NCBI RefSeq assembly: GCF_014651075.1
Contig: NZ_BMWE01000009.1
Span: forward strand, 62,001 to 126,000
Source of the DNA: Streptomyces djakartensis
Lineage (GTDB): Bacteria; Actinomycetota; Actinomycetes; Streptomycetales; Streptomycetaceae
DNA length: 64,000 nt
Direction of reading: 5' to 3'
Both the position numbers and the translations under genes were made by a program. Positions 19,824 to 28,811 of the stretch are shown in pieces (position 1 is the first letter of the stretch; every line of letters starts with the position of its first letter). The notes beneath the pieces were generated by a model. It saw nothing but the letters and a program-made list of their open reading frames with translations, made no database searches and had not been told where the DNA came from.

Positions 19824-20833
19824 AGCAGCACCCCTCCGATCAGCGCGCTGCACGCGATCGCCACCACCGTCGTGGCGGCGGAGAAGCGGACGGCGAAGGT
19901 CCGCCCGAACGTGCCGGTCTGCAGGGCGATCAGCTTCACGTCGACCATCGGTCCGACCACCATGAACGTCAGTTGGGCGACCGGCGAGAAACCGGACAGC
20001 GAGGCCGCCACGAACGCGTCCGCCTCCGAGCAGACCGCGAGCAGGATGGCCAGTGCGGCGAGGAACAGCACCGACAGCCAGGCCGAGTCGGCGAAGGTGC
20101 CGAGGACCGAGGGCGGTACGGCGACGTTGAAGGTGGCCGCGGCCAGCGCCCCCACCACCAGGAAGCCGCCGGCGTGGAGGAAGTCGTGCTGGAAGCCGCC
20201 TCGGAACTCGGCCCAGCGGCTGTGCCCCGGCTGGTGCCCGGTGTGCCGTACGGCCGGTCGCAGCCACTCCTCCTTGCCGAGCCAGAGCCACAGCCAGCCC
20301 ATCGCGGCGGCCGCCAGGAGCGAGGCGAGCAGCCGCGCCGCCACCATCTCGGGCCGGCCGGGGAAGGCGATGGCCGTGGCGGTCAGGACGATCGGGTTGA
20401 CGGCCGGGGCGGACAGCAGGAACGCGAACGCGGCGGCGGGCGCGACGCCGCGGCCGATCAGGCTGTTCGCGACCGGCACTGACGCGCACTCACAGCCGGG
20501 GAGCACCACCCCCGCGGCACCGGCGACCGGCACCGCCAGCGCGGGGCGCTTCGGCAGCAGCCGGGTGAACACCGATGCCGGCACGAACGCGTTGATCGCC
20601 CCGGACAGCGCGGTGCCCAGCAGCAGGAACGGCACCGCCTGCACCGTCACGGAGAGCGCGACCGTCCGCCAGGCCTGTAGCGCCGGGGCTTCCCCCCACC
20701 GCCCGACGAGGTAGAGCACCAGACCGGGCAGTACGGCGGCGCCCAGCAGGAGCGGCCAGTGCCGCGGCCAGGCGCGGGCACCCGGCTCAACAGCCGCGGG
20801 CGCTTCCGGGGAGCGTTCCTCTGTGTCCTGCAT
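19820..20833 (-). CDS. Permease of the ArsP/DUF318 family
   Basis: A 337-residue polytopic membrane protein with about eight hydrophobic segments and two internal halves, each with the family's Pro/Gly-rich loop (LPGCECASVPVANSLIG and FMVVGPMVDVKLI). The Cys-rich CEC loop suggests metal or metalloid handling. Related proteins include the ArsP organoarsenical exporter and uncharacterised YcgR permeases. The partner TIGR03943 protein is encoded immediately downstream with a 4-bp overlap. GGAG sits 5 nt before ATG 20833. Confidence 0.85.
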   Translation of the reverse strand: MQDTEERSPEAPAAVEPGARAWPRHWPLLLGAAVLPGLVLYLVGRWGEAPALQAWRTVALSVTVQAVPFLLLGTALSGAINAFVPASVFTRLLPKRPALAVPVAGAAGVVLPGCECASVPVANSLIGRGVAPAAAFAFLLSAPAVNPIVLTATAIAFPGRPEMVAARLLASLLAAAAMGWLWLWLGKEEWLRPAVRHTGHQPGHSRWAEFRGGFQHDFLHAGGFLVVGALAAATFNVAVPPSVLGTFADSAWLSVLFLAALAILLAVCSEADAFVAASLSGFSPVAQLTFMVVGPMVDVKLIALQTGTFGRTFAVRFSAATTVVAIACSALIGGVLL

Positions 20834-21099
20834 CCACGCTCCGACCCGTCACGGTTTCTCCATAAGACATAAGACCGGATCAACATATCGGGTGGGGCGT
20901 CCATCGTCCGACGCGGCTGACGGCACCGTCTTCGTTTGGGCGATGCGGGGCCGGGCAACCCGGACCGCCGCATGCAGCACGTGATACCCGGTCAGCAGGA
21001 GTCAGATGAGCCACGACCGTCTGGAGGCGATCTGGGACGAGCCCGGTCACCGGTGGCCGGCCGGTCCCTGACCGATCCTCCGACGAGCAGGAGCCACTT

Positions 21100-22173
21100 G
21101 TGGACTGGTACCCGCTGCGCCTGACCACCCCGGTCAAGAGCCACGTCTTCGGCGGCCGGGCGCTCGCCGAGCGGTGGGGCCGCGCCGGTCTGCCCGACGG
21201 GCCGGTGGCGGAGACCTGGGAGGTCAGTGACGTCGACGGCGAGGGCTCGCGGGTGACGGACGGCCCGTTGGCCGGACGCTCGCTGCGCGGCCTCACCGAG
21301 AGCAACCCCGACGAACTGGTCGGCCACGGGTGGCGCGGCCCGCGTTTCCCGGTCCTGACCAAGTTCATCGACGCGGCCGGCCCCCTCCCGGTTCATCTCC
21401 ACGCCGACGACGCCACCGCACGCCGGCTGGAGGGCGAGCCGAACGGCAAGACCGAGGCATGGCACGTCCTCGACGCGGAACCGGGCGCCACCGCCCTGGT
21501 CGGGGTGAGGGCCGGCGTCGACCGGGACCGGCTGCGCCAGGCCCTGCTGGCGCAGGACTTCGACGCGGTCATGCGCCGGCTCCCCGTACGCGCGGGGCAG
21601 ACGCTGTACGTGCCCGGCGGGACACTGCACAGCTTCGGGCCCGGCACCCTGGTGTACGAGATCGAACAGACCTCCGACATCCAGCAGCACGCGATGCCGT
21701 GGCGCATGGAGGACGGCTCGGCGCTGGACGAGGAGGAGCGGCGCGCCAATCTGGAGCGGCTGCTCGAGCAGTGGCGCCCCGATCCGCGCCCCGACTTCCG
21801 GCCAGGGCTGTGCGTCCCGGTGGACGACGGGGTGGAGCGCACGGTGCTGTGCGCCGGTCCGCACTTCGCCCTGGAGCGGTGGCGGGTGGGCACCGCGGCG
21901 CCGCTGGTGCGCGACTTCTCCACCGCGCTGGTGCTCAGCAACGCCGGGGCGGCGGTCACCGTGGAGTCCGGCGGGCAGCGGGTGCCGCTGGAGCGCGCCG
22001 GCTCCCTCCTGCTGCCCGCGGCGCTGGGCAGGGTGCGGATCCAGGGACCCGCCGACGTGCTCGCCGGGTATCTGCCCGACCTGGAGCGCGACGTCCGCTC
22101 ACCGCTGCTGGCGGCCGGGCACGGGCAGGCCGCCGTCGCCGCGCTCGGCGAAGGGCTCGACGGGACCGGCTGA
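21100..22173 (+). CDS. manA: Mannose-6-phosphate isomerase, class I
   Basis: This 357-residue enzyme interconverts mannose-6-phosphate and fructose-6-phosphate. It has the zinc-site pattern of class I isomerases: VHLHADD (histidine ligands), KTEAWHVLD (glutamate ligand) and PGGTLHSFG (histidine ligand), followed by EIEQTSDIQQ. The GTG at 21100 follows CAGGAG with 6-nt spacing. It stands alone and is convergent with the next gene. Streptomyces usually have another manA in the mannose/O-mannosylation locus, so this may be a paralogue. Confidence 0.9.
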   Translation: MDWYPLRLTTPVKSHVFGGRALAERWGRAGLPDGPVAETWEVSDVDGEGSRVTDGPLAGRSLRGLTESNPDELVGHGWRGPRFPVLTKFIDAAGPLPVHLHADDATARRLEGEPNGKTEAWHVLDAEPGATALVGVRAGVDRDRLRQALLAQDFDAVMRRLPVRAGQTLYVPGGTLHSFGPGTLVYEIEQTSDIQQHAMPWRMEDGSALDEEERRANLERLLEQWRPDPRPDFRPGLCVPVDDGVERTVLCAGPHFALERWRVGTAAPLVRDFSTALVLSNAGAAVTVESGGQRVPLERAGSLLLPAALGRVRIQGPADVLAGYLPDLERDVRSPLLAAGHGQAAVAALGEGLDGTG

Positions 22174-22196
22174 CGGCTGACAGCGGAGCGACGTGT

Positions 22197-23129
22197 TCAA
22201 CCGCACGGTGGCGGAGTTCCTCGTGGGGACATGGTCCGGTGGGCCCGTGCGGTCAGGCACTCCTCAGCGAACGCGAGCGCTTTGAGGTGGTACGCCCGGG
22301 CGGCCCAGCCGAGGCTGATGTTGTGGCCGGCGTGCGGGAGATGGTCGACGACGACCCGGGGAGCCGCGGACAACTGCCCCGTCAGGTCGGCGAGGTCGTC
22401 GTCCTCACGGCCCCACCACGCCTCATGCTGCGCGAAGGTGAGCCGGACCGGCACGCGGACGCGCGGCAGGATCGCCCCCGACAGCCGCAACCAGCCCGCC
22501 ACCGTGCTGAACTCCCGGGCCGGCATGGGCGCCACGACCGTCCTGCTCATCCGGAACGTGTCGGACGGATACAGGCTCAGGGGTCCCCAGTTCAGACGCC
22601 GCAGCCCCTCGCCCCGGCCGGGGCGGAGCCGGCCCGCGGTCACGGCCAGCCTGCGGCCGCACCCGGAGACATCCACGCCCAGCAGCGCCGGAGCGTCCCA
22701 GTCGGCGGCCACGGCGAAGGCGACCTTGGCGCCGAAGGAATGGCCCAGCAGCAGCGTGCCGGTACCCGGAGCGTGGGCGGCGGTGAAGGCGGCGATCGCC
22801 GCGCGCACGGTGGTGGCCTGCGGGCCGAGTCTCTGGCCGCCCGGAAGGCCGGCGGCGGAGGCCCCGTAACCCGGGCGGTCCAGAGCCAGCACCGTGTAGC
22901 CCAGGCGCGCTCCCAGAGTCAGCAGGGACACATCGGGGTGGGCCTGGCCGTCGAAGTACCCGGCGTTCATGCCACCCCCGTGCAGGGCGACGATCACAGC
23001 GCGCGGCGGACCCTGTGCCGGCTCACTCAGCAAGCCCGAGAGGGCGACGCCGTCCGCGTCGAGGGTGACCGGGCGCACCCCGGGAGACAGCTGCCGCGGT
23101 TGCCGGCCACGTCCGGCGGCAGTGGCCAT
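22197..23129 (-). CDS. Alpha/beta hydrolase
   Basis: A cytoplasmic alpha/beta-fold hydrolase of about 310 residues. The nucleophile elbow is GHSFG, the oxyanion region is VALHGGGMNAG, and the catalytic histidine lies in HAGHNIS near the end. The DRPGYGAS strand after the oxyanion loop is typical. Substrate unknown; lipase/esterase-like or bromoperoxidase-like activity is plausible. The start is uncertain: ATG 23129 lacks a strong ribosome site and an in-frame ATG at 23180 is possible. Confidence 0.8.
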   Translation of the reverse strand: MATAAGRGRQPRQLSPGVRPVTLDADGVALSGLLSEPAQGPPRAVIVALHGGGMNAGYFDGQAHPDVSLLTLGARLGYTVLALDRPGYGASAAGLPGGQRLGPQATTVRAAIAAFTAAHAPGTGTLLLGHSFGAKVAFAVAADWDAPALLGVDVSGCGRRLAVTAGRLRPGRGEGLRRLNWGPLSLYPSDTFRMSRTVVAPMPAREFSTVAGWLRLSGAILPRVRVPVRLTFAQHEAWWGREDDDLADLTGQLSAAPRVVVDHLPHAGHNISLGWAARAYHLKALAFAEECLTARAHRTMSPRGTPPPCG

Positions 23130-23302
23130 GCCCTGGCTGTCTTCCGTCTCTGACCACGAACACAAGGGGCGGACGTCCATGAATCCCAGCATGACCTGTG
23201 CACCCGTCGCTGCCGCCTGGACAGGGCCATATGCCGTACCGCGGCTCGACCGGGCAGGGGGGCGCCGTGCACCGAGACGGGCCGGGGCGCCCTCCGCCGC
23301 CG

Positions 23303-23653
23303 TCACCGCCCCCGCGACAGGGAGCCACCCGGCAGCCCCGGAACGCCCGCGGTGGCGTCCTCGCGGCCCACCTCGTGGTGGCGGCCGTCGGGCCGGGGCA
23401 GGGGCTTGAGGGCGACCTCGATGCGGTGCGTGGAGTCATGGCTCACCGAACCGCCCAGACGGGCCTCGATCACGCCCAGCCGCAGACCGGCCCCGCCCTC
23501 GCCGGCCCGGTGGAACTGCACCGAGAACTCCAGGCTGACCTGCTCCACGCTGAACCGCCAGTCGCTCTCCGCGCCTTCGGTCTGAGCCCGCGCCAGCTCC
23601 GCGCGAACCGCTCCGATCGCCTCCGCGAGACCGATCGGCTCCACGTCCCTCAT
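23303..23653 (-). CDS. Trypco2 (trypsin-co-occurring domain 2) protein
   Basis: A 116-residue protein divergent from the trypsin-like protease gene. It has the Trypco2 pattern: IGLAEAIGAVRAELARAQ, then SDWRFSVEQVSLEFSVQF, RLGVIEARLGGS and STHRIEVALKP. Trypco2 domains are recognised by their recurring linkage with trypsin-like proteases in actinobacterial conflict/signalling loci, and are thought to be adaptors or protease-recruiting modules. The frame is open upstream, but the ATG at 23653 starts just before the domain. Its head-to-head placement, 91 bp from the protease gene, implies a shared control region. Confidence 0.8.
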   Translation of the reverse strand: MRDVEPIGLAEAIGAVRAELARAQTEGAESDWRFSVEQVSLEFSVQFHRAGEGGAGLRLGVIEARLGGSVSHDSTHRIEVALKPLPRPDGRHHEVGREDATAGVPGLPGGSLSRGR

Positions 23654-23744
23654 GTCAACACCCCGCCCTGTTCCACTGATTGACCGATTCACCCTGCTCA
23701 CGAGTCTAGGGAGGCACCACGTTCTGCGCGTAATGTGAGACAGC

Positions 23745-25067
23745 ATGGGGGAATTGCGTGCTGACTGGAGGCTCAGGCTGCGCCGCGGGGACGCACACGG
23801 CCCGGTATGCGGGGCCGGCGTGCTCGTCGACCAGTACACGGCGCTGACCTGCGCGCATGTGGTGCGCCATCCGGATGCGGTCATGTGGCTGGAGTTCGCC
23901 GAGAACAGCGACCTCGAACCGGTCTCCGCACGCGTCATGCCCGGCGGCTGGCTGCCGGAGGGTGAGCGCGGTGAGGACGTCGCCGTGCTGCGCCTGGACA
24001 GCCCCCGCCCTCAGGCGCGCCGCGCCCCGCTCCAGCCCGGACTGTGGGCGGGGATGGAGGTGTACGCGACCGGTTACGCGGAGGGATTCGACGACGGCAT
24101 GAGCCTGTGGGGGCGCATCGGCGGCGCCAGCGGTGAGCGGGTGCAGCTGGACGCCGTCACCAAGGCGGAGGTGGTGCGCGCCGGCTTCAGCGGTGCCGCC
24201 GTGTGCACCCGGCCCCGGGACGGCCGTCCCACCCGTGTGGTCGGTCTCGTCGTCAGCTGGCGCGGCGACCTGGGCGAGGTCCTGCCCGAGAACAACCGGC
24301 TCTCCTTCTCGTATCTGATTGCCGTCGACCGCATCGCGGAACTGTCGCCGCTTGTCGCGGAGTTGAGCGGTCCGGCTGCCTGGGACGAGCGTTTCGAGGA
24401 GCGGTTGACCCGGTGGTTCGACGACCCGGACGCGAATCCGGTGAAGATCACCGTGGTGCCGCCGGGCAGCGGCAAGGACCGCTCGCTGCGCCATCTGGCG
24501 CACCGTGCGCACGTCGTCCACCGCGGTGGCTCCGGCAAGCCGTACCTGATCGACCACGCCCTGGAGCAGGTCGCCTTCCCGGCCGGCGGGTACCTGGCGT
24601 ACTGGGGCTGGCTGGACGGCACCAGGCCCCAGCCCGAGGGGGCGGCCCAGCGTGCTCCCGACCCGCCGGTCACGGTTCTCGTCGACGGCCTCGACGAGGA
24701 GCCCCGGCCCGACGCCCTGATCGACGTTCTGGCGCGGCTGCGGGTGTTCGGATTCCGGCTGCTGCTCGTCTTCCGCCACGAGGGCGGCCCCGGCTGGACC
24801 GCGGCCCGTGACCGGCTCCTGCGGCCCGCGCTGCTCCACCACGCGGATGCGCTGCTCGACCGTCTGCAGCAGGCGGAGGCCCGCTGGATGCAGAGGTACC
24901 GCATGGTCGACAGCGAATCCCTCGCCCCCGTGACCGCCACGGCCGAGGGGCACCGGGCCGCGCGCCGGCTGATCGGCGAGGTGAGGGATCCGCAACAGCA
25001 ACTCACCCGGCTGCGCGCACTGGTCAGGGCCCTGCGCGCCGACCTGAGCGTCCATGGAGACCGGTGA
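23745..25067 (+). CDS. Trypsin-like serine protease with degenerate P-loop C-terminus
   Basis: The first of five overlapping genes, 440 residues. The N-terminal 200 residues are a chymotrypsin-fold protease with the full triad: His38 in TCAHVV, Asp78 in EDVAVLRL, Ser149 in GFSGAAV. No signal peptide, so it acts inside the cell. The C-terminal 220 residues contain VPPGSGKDRS, resembling a Walker A loop but with its first Gly and the Ser/Thr after Lys replaced, and TVLVDGLDEE, a good Walker B. This looks like a decayed STAND-type NTPase module. The Trypco2 gene is divergent, and the downstream kinase gene overlaps by 4 bp. Its substrate may be a component of the same module. Confidence 0.85.
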   Translation: MGELRADWRLRLRRGDAHGPVCGAGVLVDQYTALTCAHVVRHPDAVMWLEFAENSDLEPVSARVMPGGWLPEGERGEDVAVLRLDSPRPQARRAPLQPGLWAGMEVYATGYAEGFDDGMSLWGRIGGASGERVQLDAVTKAEVVRAGFSGAAVCTRPRDGRPTRVVGLVVSWRGDLGEVLPENNRLSFSYLIAVDRIAELSPLVAELSGPAAWDERFEERLTRWFDDPDANPVKITVVPPGSGKDRSLRHLAHRAHVVHRGGSGKPYLIDHALEQVAFPAGGYLAYWGWLDGTRPQPEGAAQRAPDPPVTVLVDGLDEEPRPDALIDVLARLRVFGFRLLLVFRHEGGPGWTAARDRLLRPALLHHADALLDRLQQAEARWMQRYRMVDSESLAPVTATAEGHRAARRLIGEVRDPQQQLTRLRALVRALRADLSVHGDR

Positions 25068-27394
25068 GGGGCTGCGAGAGGATGATGACGACCTGCCCGC
25101 ACCGGCGCTTCGCCGGAGGCCCCTGCGGCGGCACCGTACTGCCCACCGGCTACTGCGACGTGTGCGGCCGCGCGAAGAACGCCACGGGGCTGCCCGCCCT
25201 GCCCGAGGACCCGAGGGAACTCGGCCCTCTCCGGCTCCTCGAGCTTCCCGAGCGAGAGCCACGGCCGGCCGAGGAACGCCTCATCAGTCCCGAGGGCCCG
25301 CTGCGCATCAGCATGCGCTGCTCATCCACCGGCTGCGGCATCCCCTTCGCCCCGCCCTACACCGAGGGCCCCGTGCCGATCAAGGGGTTCTGCCCGGCCT
25401 GCGGCGAGCGCTACTCGTACGAGCCGGAACTCGCCAAGGGTGACATGCTGCGCGACCAGTACAAGATCATGGGCCCCATCGCGCACGGCGGCCAGAACTG
25501 GGTCTACCTCGCCGAGGACACCCATCTCGGTGACGTCGTCGCCGTCAAGGGTCTGCTCAACCGGTACGAGCAGGACGGCGCCCGGCTGGCCGACGTCGAA
25601 CGCCGCAACCTGGTCGCCATCCGCCATCCCCGCATCGTCCAGATCCGCGACTTCGTCGCACGCAGCGACGACACCGGGGAGGTCACCGGCGGGTACACCG
25701 TGATGGACGACGTCGGGGACGGCACCCTCGCGAAAGTCGTCGAGGAGGTCCGGCGCGGTGAGTTCGTCCTCGACATCGAGCACGTCGCGGCGTACGGGTG
25801 CCAGATCCTCGAAGCCCTCGCCCACCTGCACGCCGACGGTGAGCGGGTCTTCGTCTACGGGGACATGAAGCCCTCGAACGTCGTCCACCACAGGGACGGC
25901 ATCAAGGTCATCGACCTCGGTGGCATGCGCGAACAGGGCCAGCGGCAGCCGCCCGCTCATGTCACGCCCGACTACATGGCGCCCGAGGCCGGGACGTCGG
26001 GCCTGATCACCGTCGCCCACGACCTGCACACGGTCGGCGTCACCCTGGGGGAACTCGCCCGCTGGGCCGTCACCGAGGTGCCCGGGCTCGGCGCCGCCTC
26101 GTTCCACCGGGTCGTCGACCGCGCCGTCCGGACCGCCCCGTACCGGCGCTTCGCCGACGCCCGGGAGATGGCCGGCCAGCTGCGCGGCGCGCTCCGGGAG
26201 ATCCGGGCGCTGCGCGGCAAGAGCGACCCGCCCGAGCCCTCCGACTACTTCCGGCCGTCCACGAGGCTGCTCGGGGCGCGGCTCGGCACGGTGCCGGGCA
26301 TCGAGCACTGGCTGAACCGCCCCCGCCGCGACCGGTACGAGCCCCCCGTGGCACCGGCCCTCGACCTCGGCACCCCGACGCCCGCCGAGATCGCCGACTG
26401 TCTGCCGGTGCCCCGGCCGTACCCGGGCGACCCCCAGTCCACGCGGTTCGAGGTGAGCAGCGGCTACGACCCCGGCCAGCTCCTCGAACAGGAGGGCGAG
26501 AAGCCGCGCTCGGTGGAGATCTGCCTGCACAACGTGCGCGTCCTGCTGAGACGCGACACACGGGAGGCTGTGGAGCTGGCGCAGGAGGAGGTCGACACGG
26601 CCGACTCCATTCCCGGCCCGCCCGCCGTGCGCCGCTGGCGGCTGGAGTGGCACCGCGCCCTGCTGGCGCTGCGCGGCGCCGGCCTCGACGACGACCCGCG
26701 CCAGGTCGCCGAGGCGAAGGCGCGCTTCGCGAAGGTCCTTCTCGAACTGCCCGGCGAGTACGCGCCCAAACTGGCCCTCGCCTACTGCGCGGAGTGGCTC
26801 GGCGACGACACGGCCGAGCCCACGGCCAAGGAGCTGTACGAGGCGGTGTTCGCCCGCAACCCGGCGCACGGTGGCGCCGCCCTCGGCCTGGCCCGGCTCG
26901 CGCTGCGCGCGGGCGATCGCCGGGCGGCCGTCGACGTGCTCGGCAGGGTGCGGCAGGGCACGCTGGACCACACCGTCGCCCGGATCGCCTCCTTACGCAT
27001 TCGCGCGGCCCGGCTGCCCGGGGACCGTGATCCGCTGCCCGCGCCCTCCGAGGTCGACGCGGCGCTGGCCGAACTGCACGGCCTCGTGGGCCGGAGACCG
27101 GGGGCCGGGGAGCCGAGCCTGTCGGAGGACGAGGCGCTGCGCCTGAGCACCGAGTTCCACGAATGGAAGCTGGACGCGGTGCACGGCCTGAACGACCGGA
27201 CCGGTTCACCGGGAAGGGGGGCCGGACGACTCAGCGCCCGCGGCCTGAGACGTCTGAGCGCGCCGGAGCGGGAACTGCGCAAGCAACTGGAGTCGCACTA
27301 CCGGCGCCTGGCGGAACGTCACCAGGAGCCGGCCGCCGTCCACGAGCACCTCGTGGACCTCATGCACGTGGTACGGCCTCAGACCCTGATCTGA
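25064..27394 (+). CDS. PknG-type serine/threonine protein kinase with zinc ribbons and TPR tail
   Basis: This protein of about 776 residues has the M. tuberculosis PknG plan. Residues about 7-125 hold cysteine pairs of zinc-ribbon/rubredoxin-like type (CDVCG; CSSTGC; CPAC). The kinase domain spans about 134-400: HGGQNWVYLA P-loop, Lys162 in VAVKGLL, catalytic loop VYGDMKPSN (Asp267) in place of HRD, metal loop IDLGG in place of DFG, and YMAPE. The C-terminal half is helical TPR-like. It is soluble, with no TM segment. GTG 25064 overlaps the protease stop by 4 bp; ATG 25082 is an alternative. An in-frame TTA at 26993 (codon 644) suggests bldA control. The receptor-like partners are encoded downstream. 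Confidence 0.9.
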   Translation: MRGCERMMTTCPHRRFAGGPCGGTVLPTGYCDVCGRAKNATGLPALPEDPRELGPLRLLELPEREPRPAEERLISPEGPLRISMRCSSTGCGIPFAPPYTEGPVPIKGFCPACGERYSYEPELAKGDMLRDQYKIMGPIAHGGQNWVYLAEDTHLGDVVAVKGLLNRYEQDGARLADVERRNLVAIRHPRIVQIRDFVARSDDTGEVTGGYTVMDDVGDGTLAKVVEEVRRGEFVLDIEHVAAYGCQILEALAHLHADGERVFVYGDMKPSNVVHHRDGIKVIDLGGMREQGQRQPPAHVTPDYMAPEAGTSGLITVAHDLHTVGVTLGELARWAVTEVPGLGAASFHRVVDRAVRTAPYRRFADAREMAGQLRGALREIRALRGKSDPPEPSDYFRPSTRLLGARLGTVPGIEHWLNRPRRDRYEPPVAPALDLGTPTPAEIADCLPVPRPYPGDPQSTRFEVSSGYDPGQLLEQEGEKPRSVEICLHNVRVLLRRDTREAVELAQEEVDTADSIPGPPAVRRWRLEWHRALLALRGAGLDDDPRQVAEAKARFAKVLLELPGEYAPKLALAYCAEWLGDDTAEPTAKELYEAVFARNPAHGGAALGLARLALRAGDRRAAVDVLGRVRQGTLDHTVARIASLRIRAARLPGDRDPLPAPSEVDAALAELHGLVGRRPGAGEPSLSEDEALRLSTEFHEWKLDAVHGLNDRTGSPGRGAGRLSARGLRRLSAPERELRKQLESHYRRLAERHQEPAAVHEHLVDLMHVVRPQTLI
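26993..26995 (+). other. In-frame TTA leucine codon in the kinase gene
   Basis: Codon 644 of the PknG-type kinase (IASLRIRAA) is TTA. In Streptomyces TTA is read only by the developmentally controlled bldA tRNA, so full-length kinase is probably made late or in bldA-proficient cells. Confidence 0.9.
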
Positions 27395-27410
27395 CCCAGG
27401 TGAAGGAGCG

Positions 27411-28811
27411 GTGACGTACGACATGAGCAGCCCCACCCGGACGCCGCAGCCGGGCATCCGACTGCGCGTCGACCTCGGTGGCGATCCGCGCCCCGACCGG
27501 AGCGCGAAGATCGAGGCCCATCTGCGGGTCGACGTGGCCGCCGACGGCGCGCCCACGGACCTTCCCGCGGTGAGGCTCGCCGTCATCATCGCGGTGGACG
27601 TCGCCGAATCCAACCGGGCAGCCGTACGGTACGCCCTGCCGGCCGCGCTGAAGGCCCTGCCCGACCGCATCTCCTTCGCCGTGCTCGGCAGCGGCCCCGA
27701 GCCCGTCCGGTGTTATCCGCGGGGCACCGACGAGTGGGCCGTCGCCGACCGGGACGAAAGACGCCGGGCCGCCTTCGTCTCGGGATCGCTCCCCCTGCAC
27801 GGGGAGGAGCCGCGTCCTGCCGGATACGCCGCCTGGCTGGCCAGAGCGCGGGCCCTGTTAGCCGGCCGGCCGGTGTCCGTCCGGCATCTGGTGCTGATCA
27901 CCGACGGCAGCAGCGCGGGCGCCGACCCCCGTCTCGACGAGGAACTGGACTCGTGTGCCGGGCAGTTGACCTGTGACGTGTTCGCCATCGGCGCGAGATT
28001 CGCTCCCGACCCCCTGCTGGCCCTCGCCGAACGCCTGCACGGCACGGCCGAGTTCGTGGACGACGGGCTCGGCCGTGCGATCACCGCCGCCATCCAGCGG
28101 CTGCGCCGGGTGCACACTCCCCAGCTGCCGATCGAAGTGGCCGTGAAGCCTTCCGTGCGCCAGGTCTCGCTCAGCGAGAAGGCGCCCCAGCCGCACCGCC
28201 TGCGCGGGCTGCCCCAGCCGGGACGGCCGCACAGCTGGAGCTTCCCCACCTACCAGTGGGAGCAGGGCACGCGCGACTACCTGCTCACCCTGGTCGCCGA
28301 CTCCGGCGCCGACCCCTTGGAGACCGAGCTGCAGTTCGCCATGGTCTCCGTCGGAGAGGTCCACGCACCCGTCGTCGCCCGCTGGCACATCCCCGATCTG
28401 TCGCCACCGCAGGCCCTGACGGGCGCCGGCAGCGTGCGGGACCTCCAGGCGACCGTCAGGATGCGGAGTGCTCTTCGCCGGGGACTCGAAGCTCTGCAGG
28501 AAGGACGACTCGACGTCGCGAGGGAATGCCTGGGAGAGGCCGCCCGGCTGGCGGTGCGGTTCGGCGAGGAGTGGGTGCTGGACGAGATCCGTACGGTCGC
28601 CGACATCGAGGACGCGGCCTCGGGACGGGTCCGGCCGCGCATCGTCGACGCCGATGCCCTCGGCCCGATGATCCTGCGCGCCGGGTCCCGTCCCGGCGCG
28701 CCCTTGTCCGAGACCGCCGGTACGCGGCCGCGCCCGCTCTGCCGCCGTTGCCACACCCCGGCCGGCGCCGAGGCCCGTCACTGCGTCTCGTGCGGGGTGA
28801 AGCTGCTGTGA
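27411..28811 (+). CDS. vWA-domain protein with C-terminal zinc ribbon
   Basis: A soluble protein of 466 residues. A von Willebrand factor A fold occupies about residues 50-230 (LAVIIAVDVAESN, then RHLVLITDGSSAG). The metal site is degenerate: the expected DxSxS is DVAES, so the first serine is lost, while the distal Asp (TDG) is kept. A beta-rich middle and a helical segment follow, and the last 25 residues form a zinc ribbon (CRRC ... CVSC). vWA proteins often scaffold conflict and signalling assemblies. AAGGAG lies close before GTG 27411; ATG 27423 is an alternative. A TTA codon occurs at 27858 (codon 150). It overlaps the next gene by 4 bp. Confidence 0.88.
   Translation: MTYDMSSPTRTPQPGIRLRVDLGGDPRPDRSAKIEAHLRVDVAADGAPTDLPAVRLAVIIAVDVAESNRAAVRYALPAALKALPDRISFAVLGSGPEPVRCYPRGTDEWAVADRDERRRAAFVSGSLPLHGEEPRPAGYAAWLARARALLAGRPVSVRHLVLITDGSSAGADPRLDEELDSCAGQLTCDVFAIGARFAPDPLLALAERLHGTAEFVDDGLGRAITAAIQRLRRVHTPQLPIEVAVKPSVRQVSLSEKAPQPHRLRGLPQPGRPHSWSFPTYQWEQGTRDYLLTLVADSGADPLETELQFAMVSVGEVHAPVVARWHIPDLSPPQALTGAGSVRDLQATVRMRSALRRGLEALQEGRLDVARECLGEAARLAVRFGEEWVLDEIRTVADIEDAASGRVRPRIVDADALGPMILRAGSRPGAPLSETAGTRPRPLCRRCHTPAGAEARHCVSCGVKLL
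27858..27860 (+). other. In-frame TTA leucine codon in the vWA gene
   Basis: Codon 150 (RALLAGR) is TTA. With the kinase TTA it gives two adjacent bldA-dependent genes in one operon; I noticed no other in-frame TTA in the assigned genes of this window. Confidence 0.9.

Noticed and set aside
20834..20900. Zur box in front of the permease operon
   Set aside because: No 7-1-7 palindrome of the TGAAAATNATTTTCA type is present; only short ATAAGA repeats are visible.
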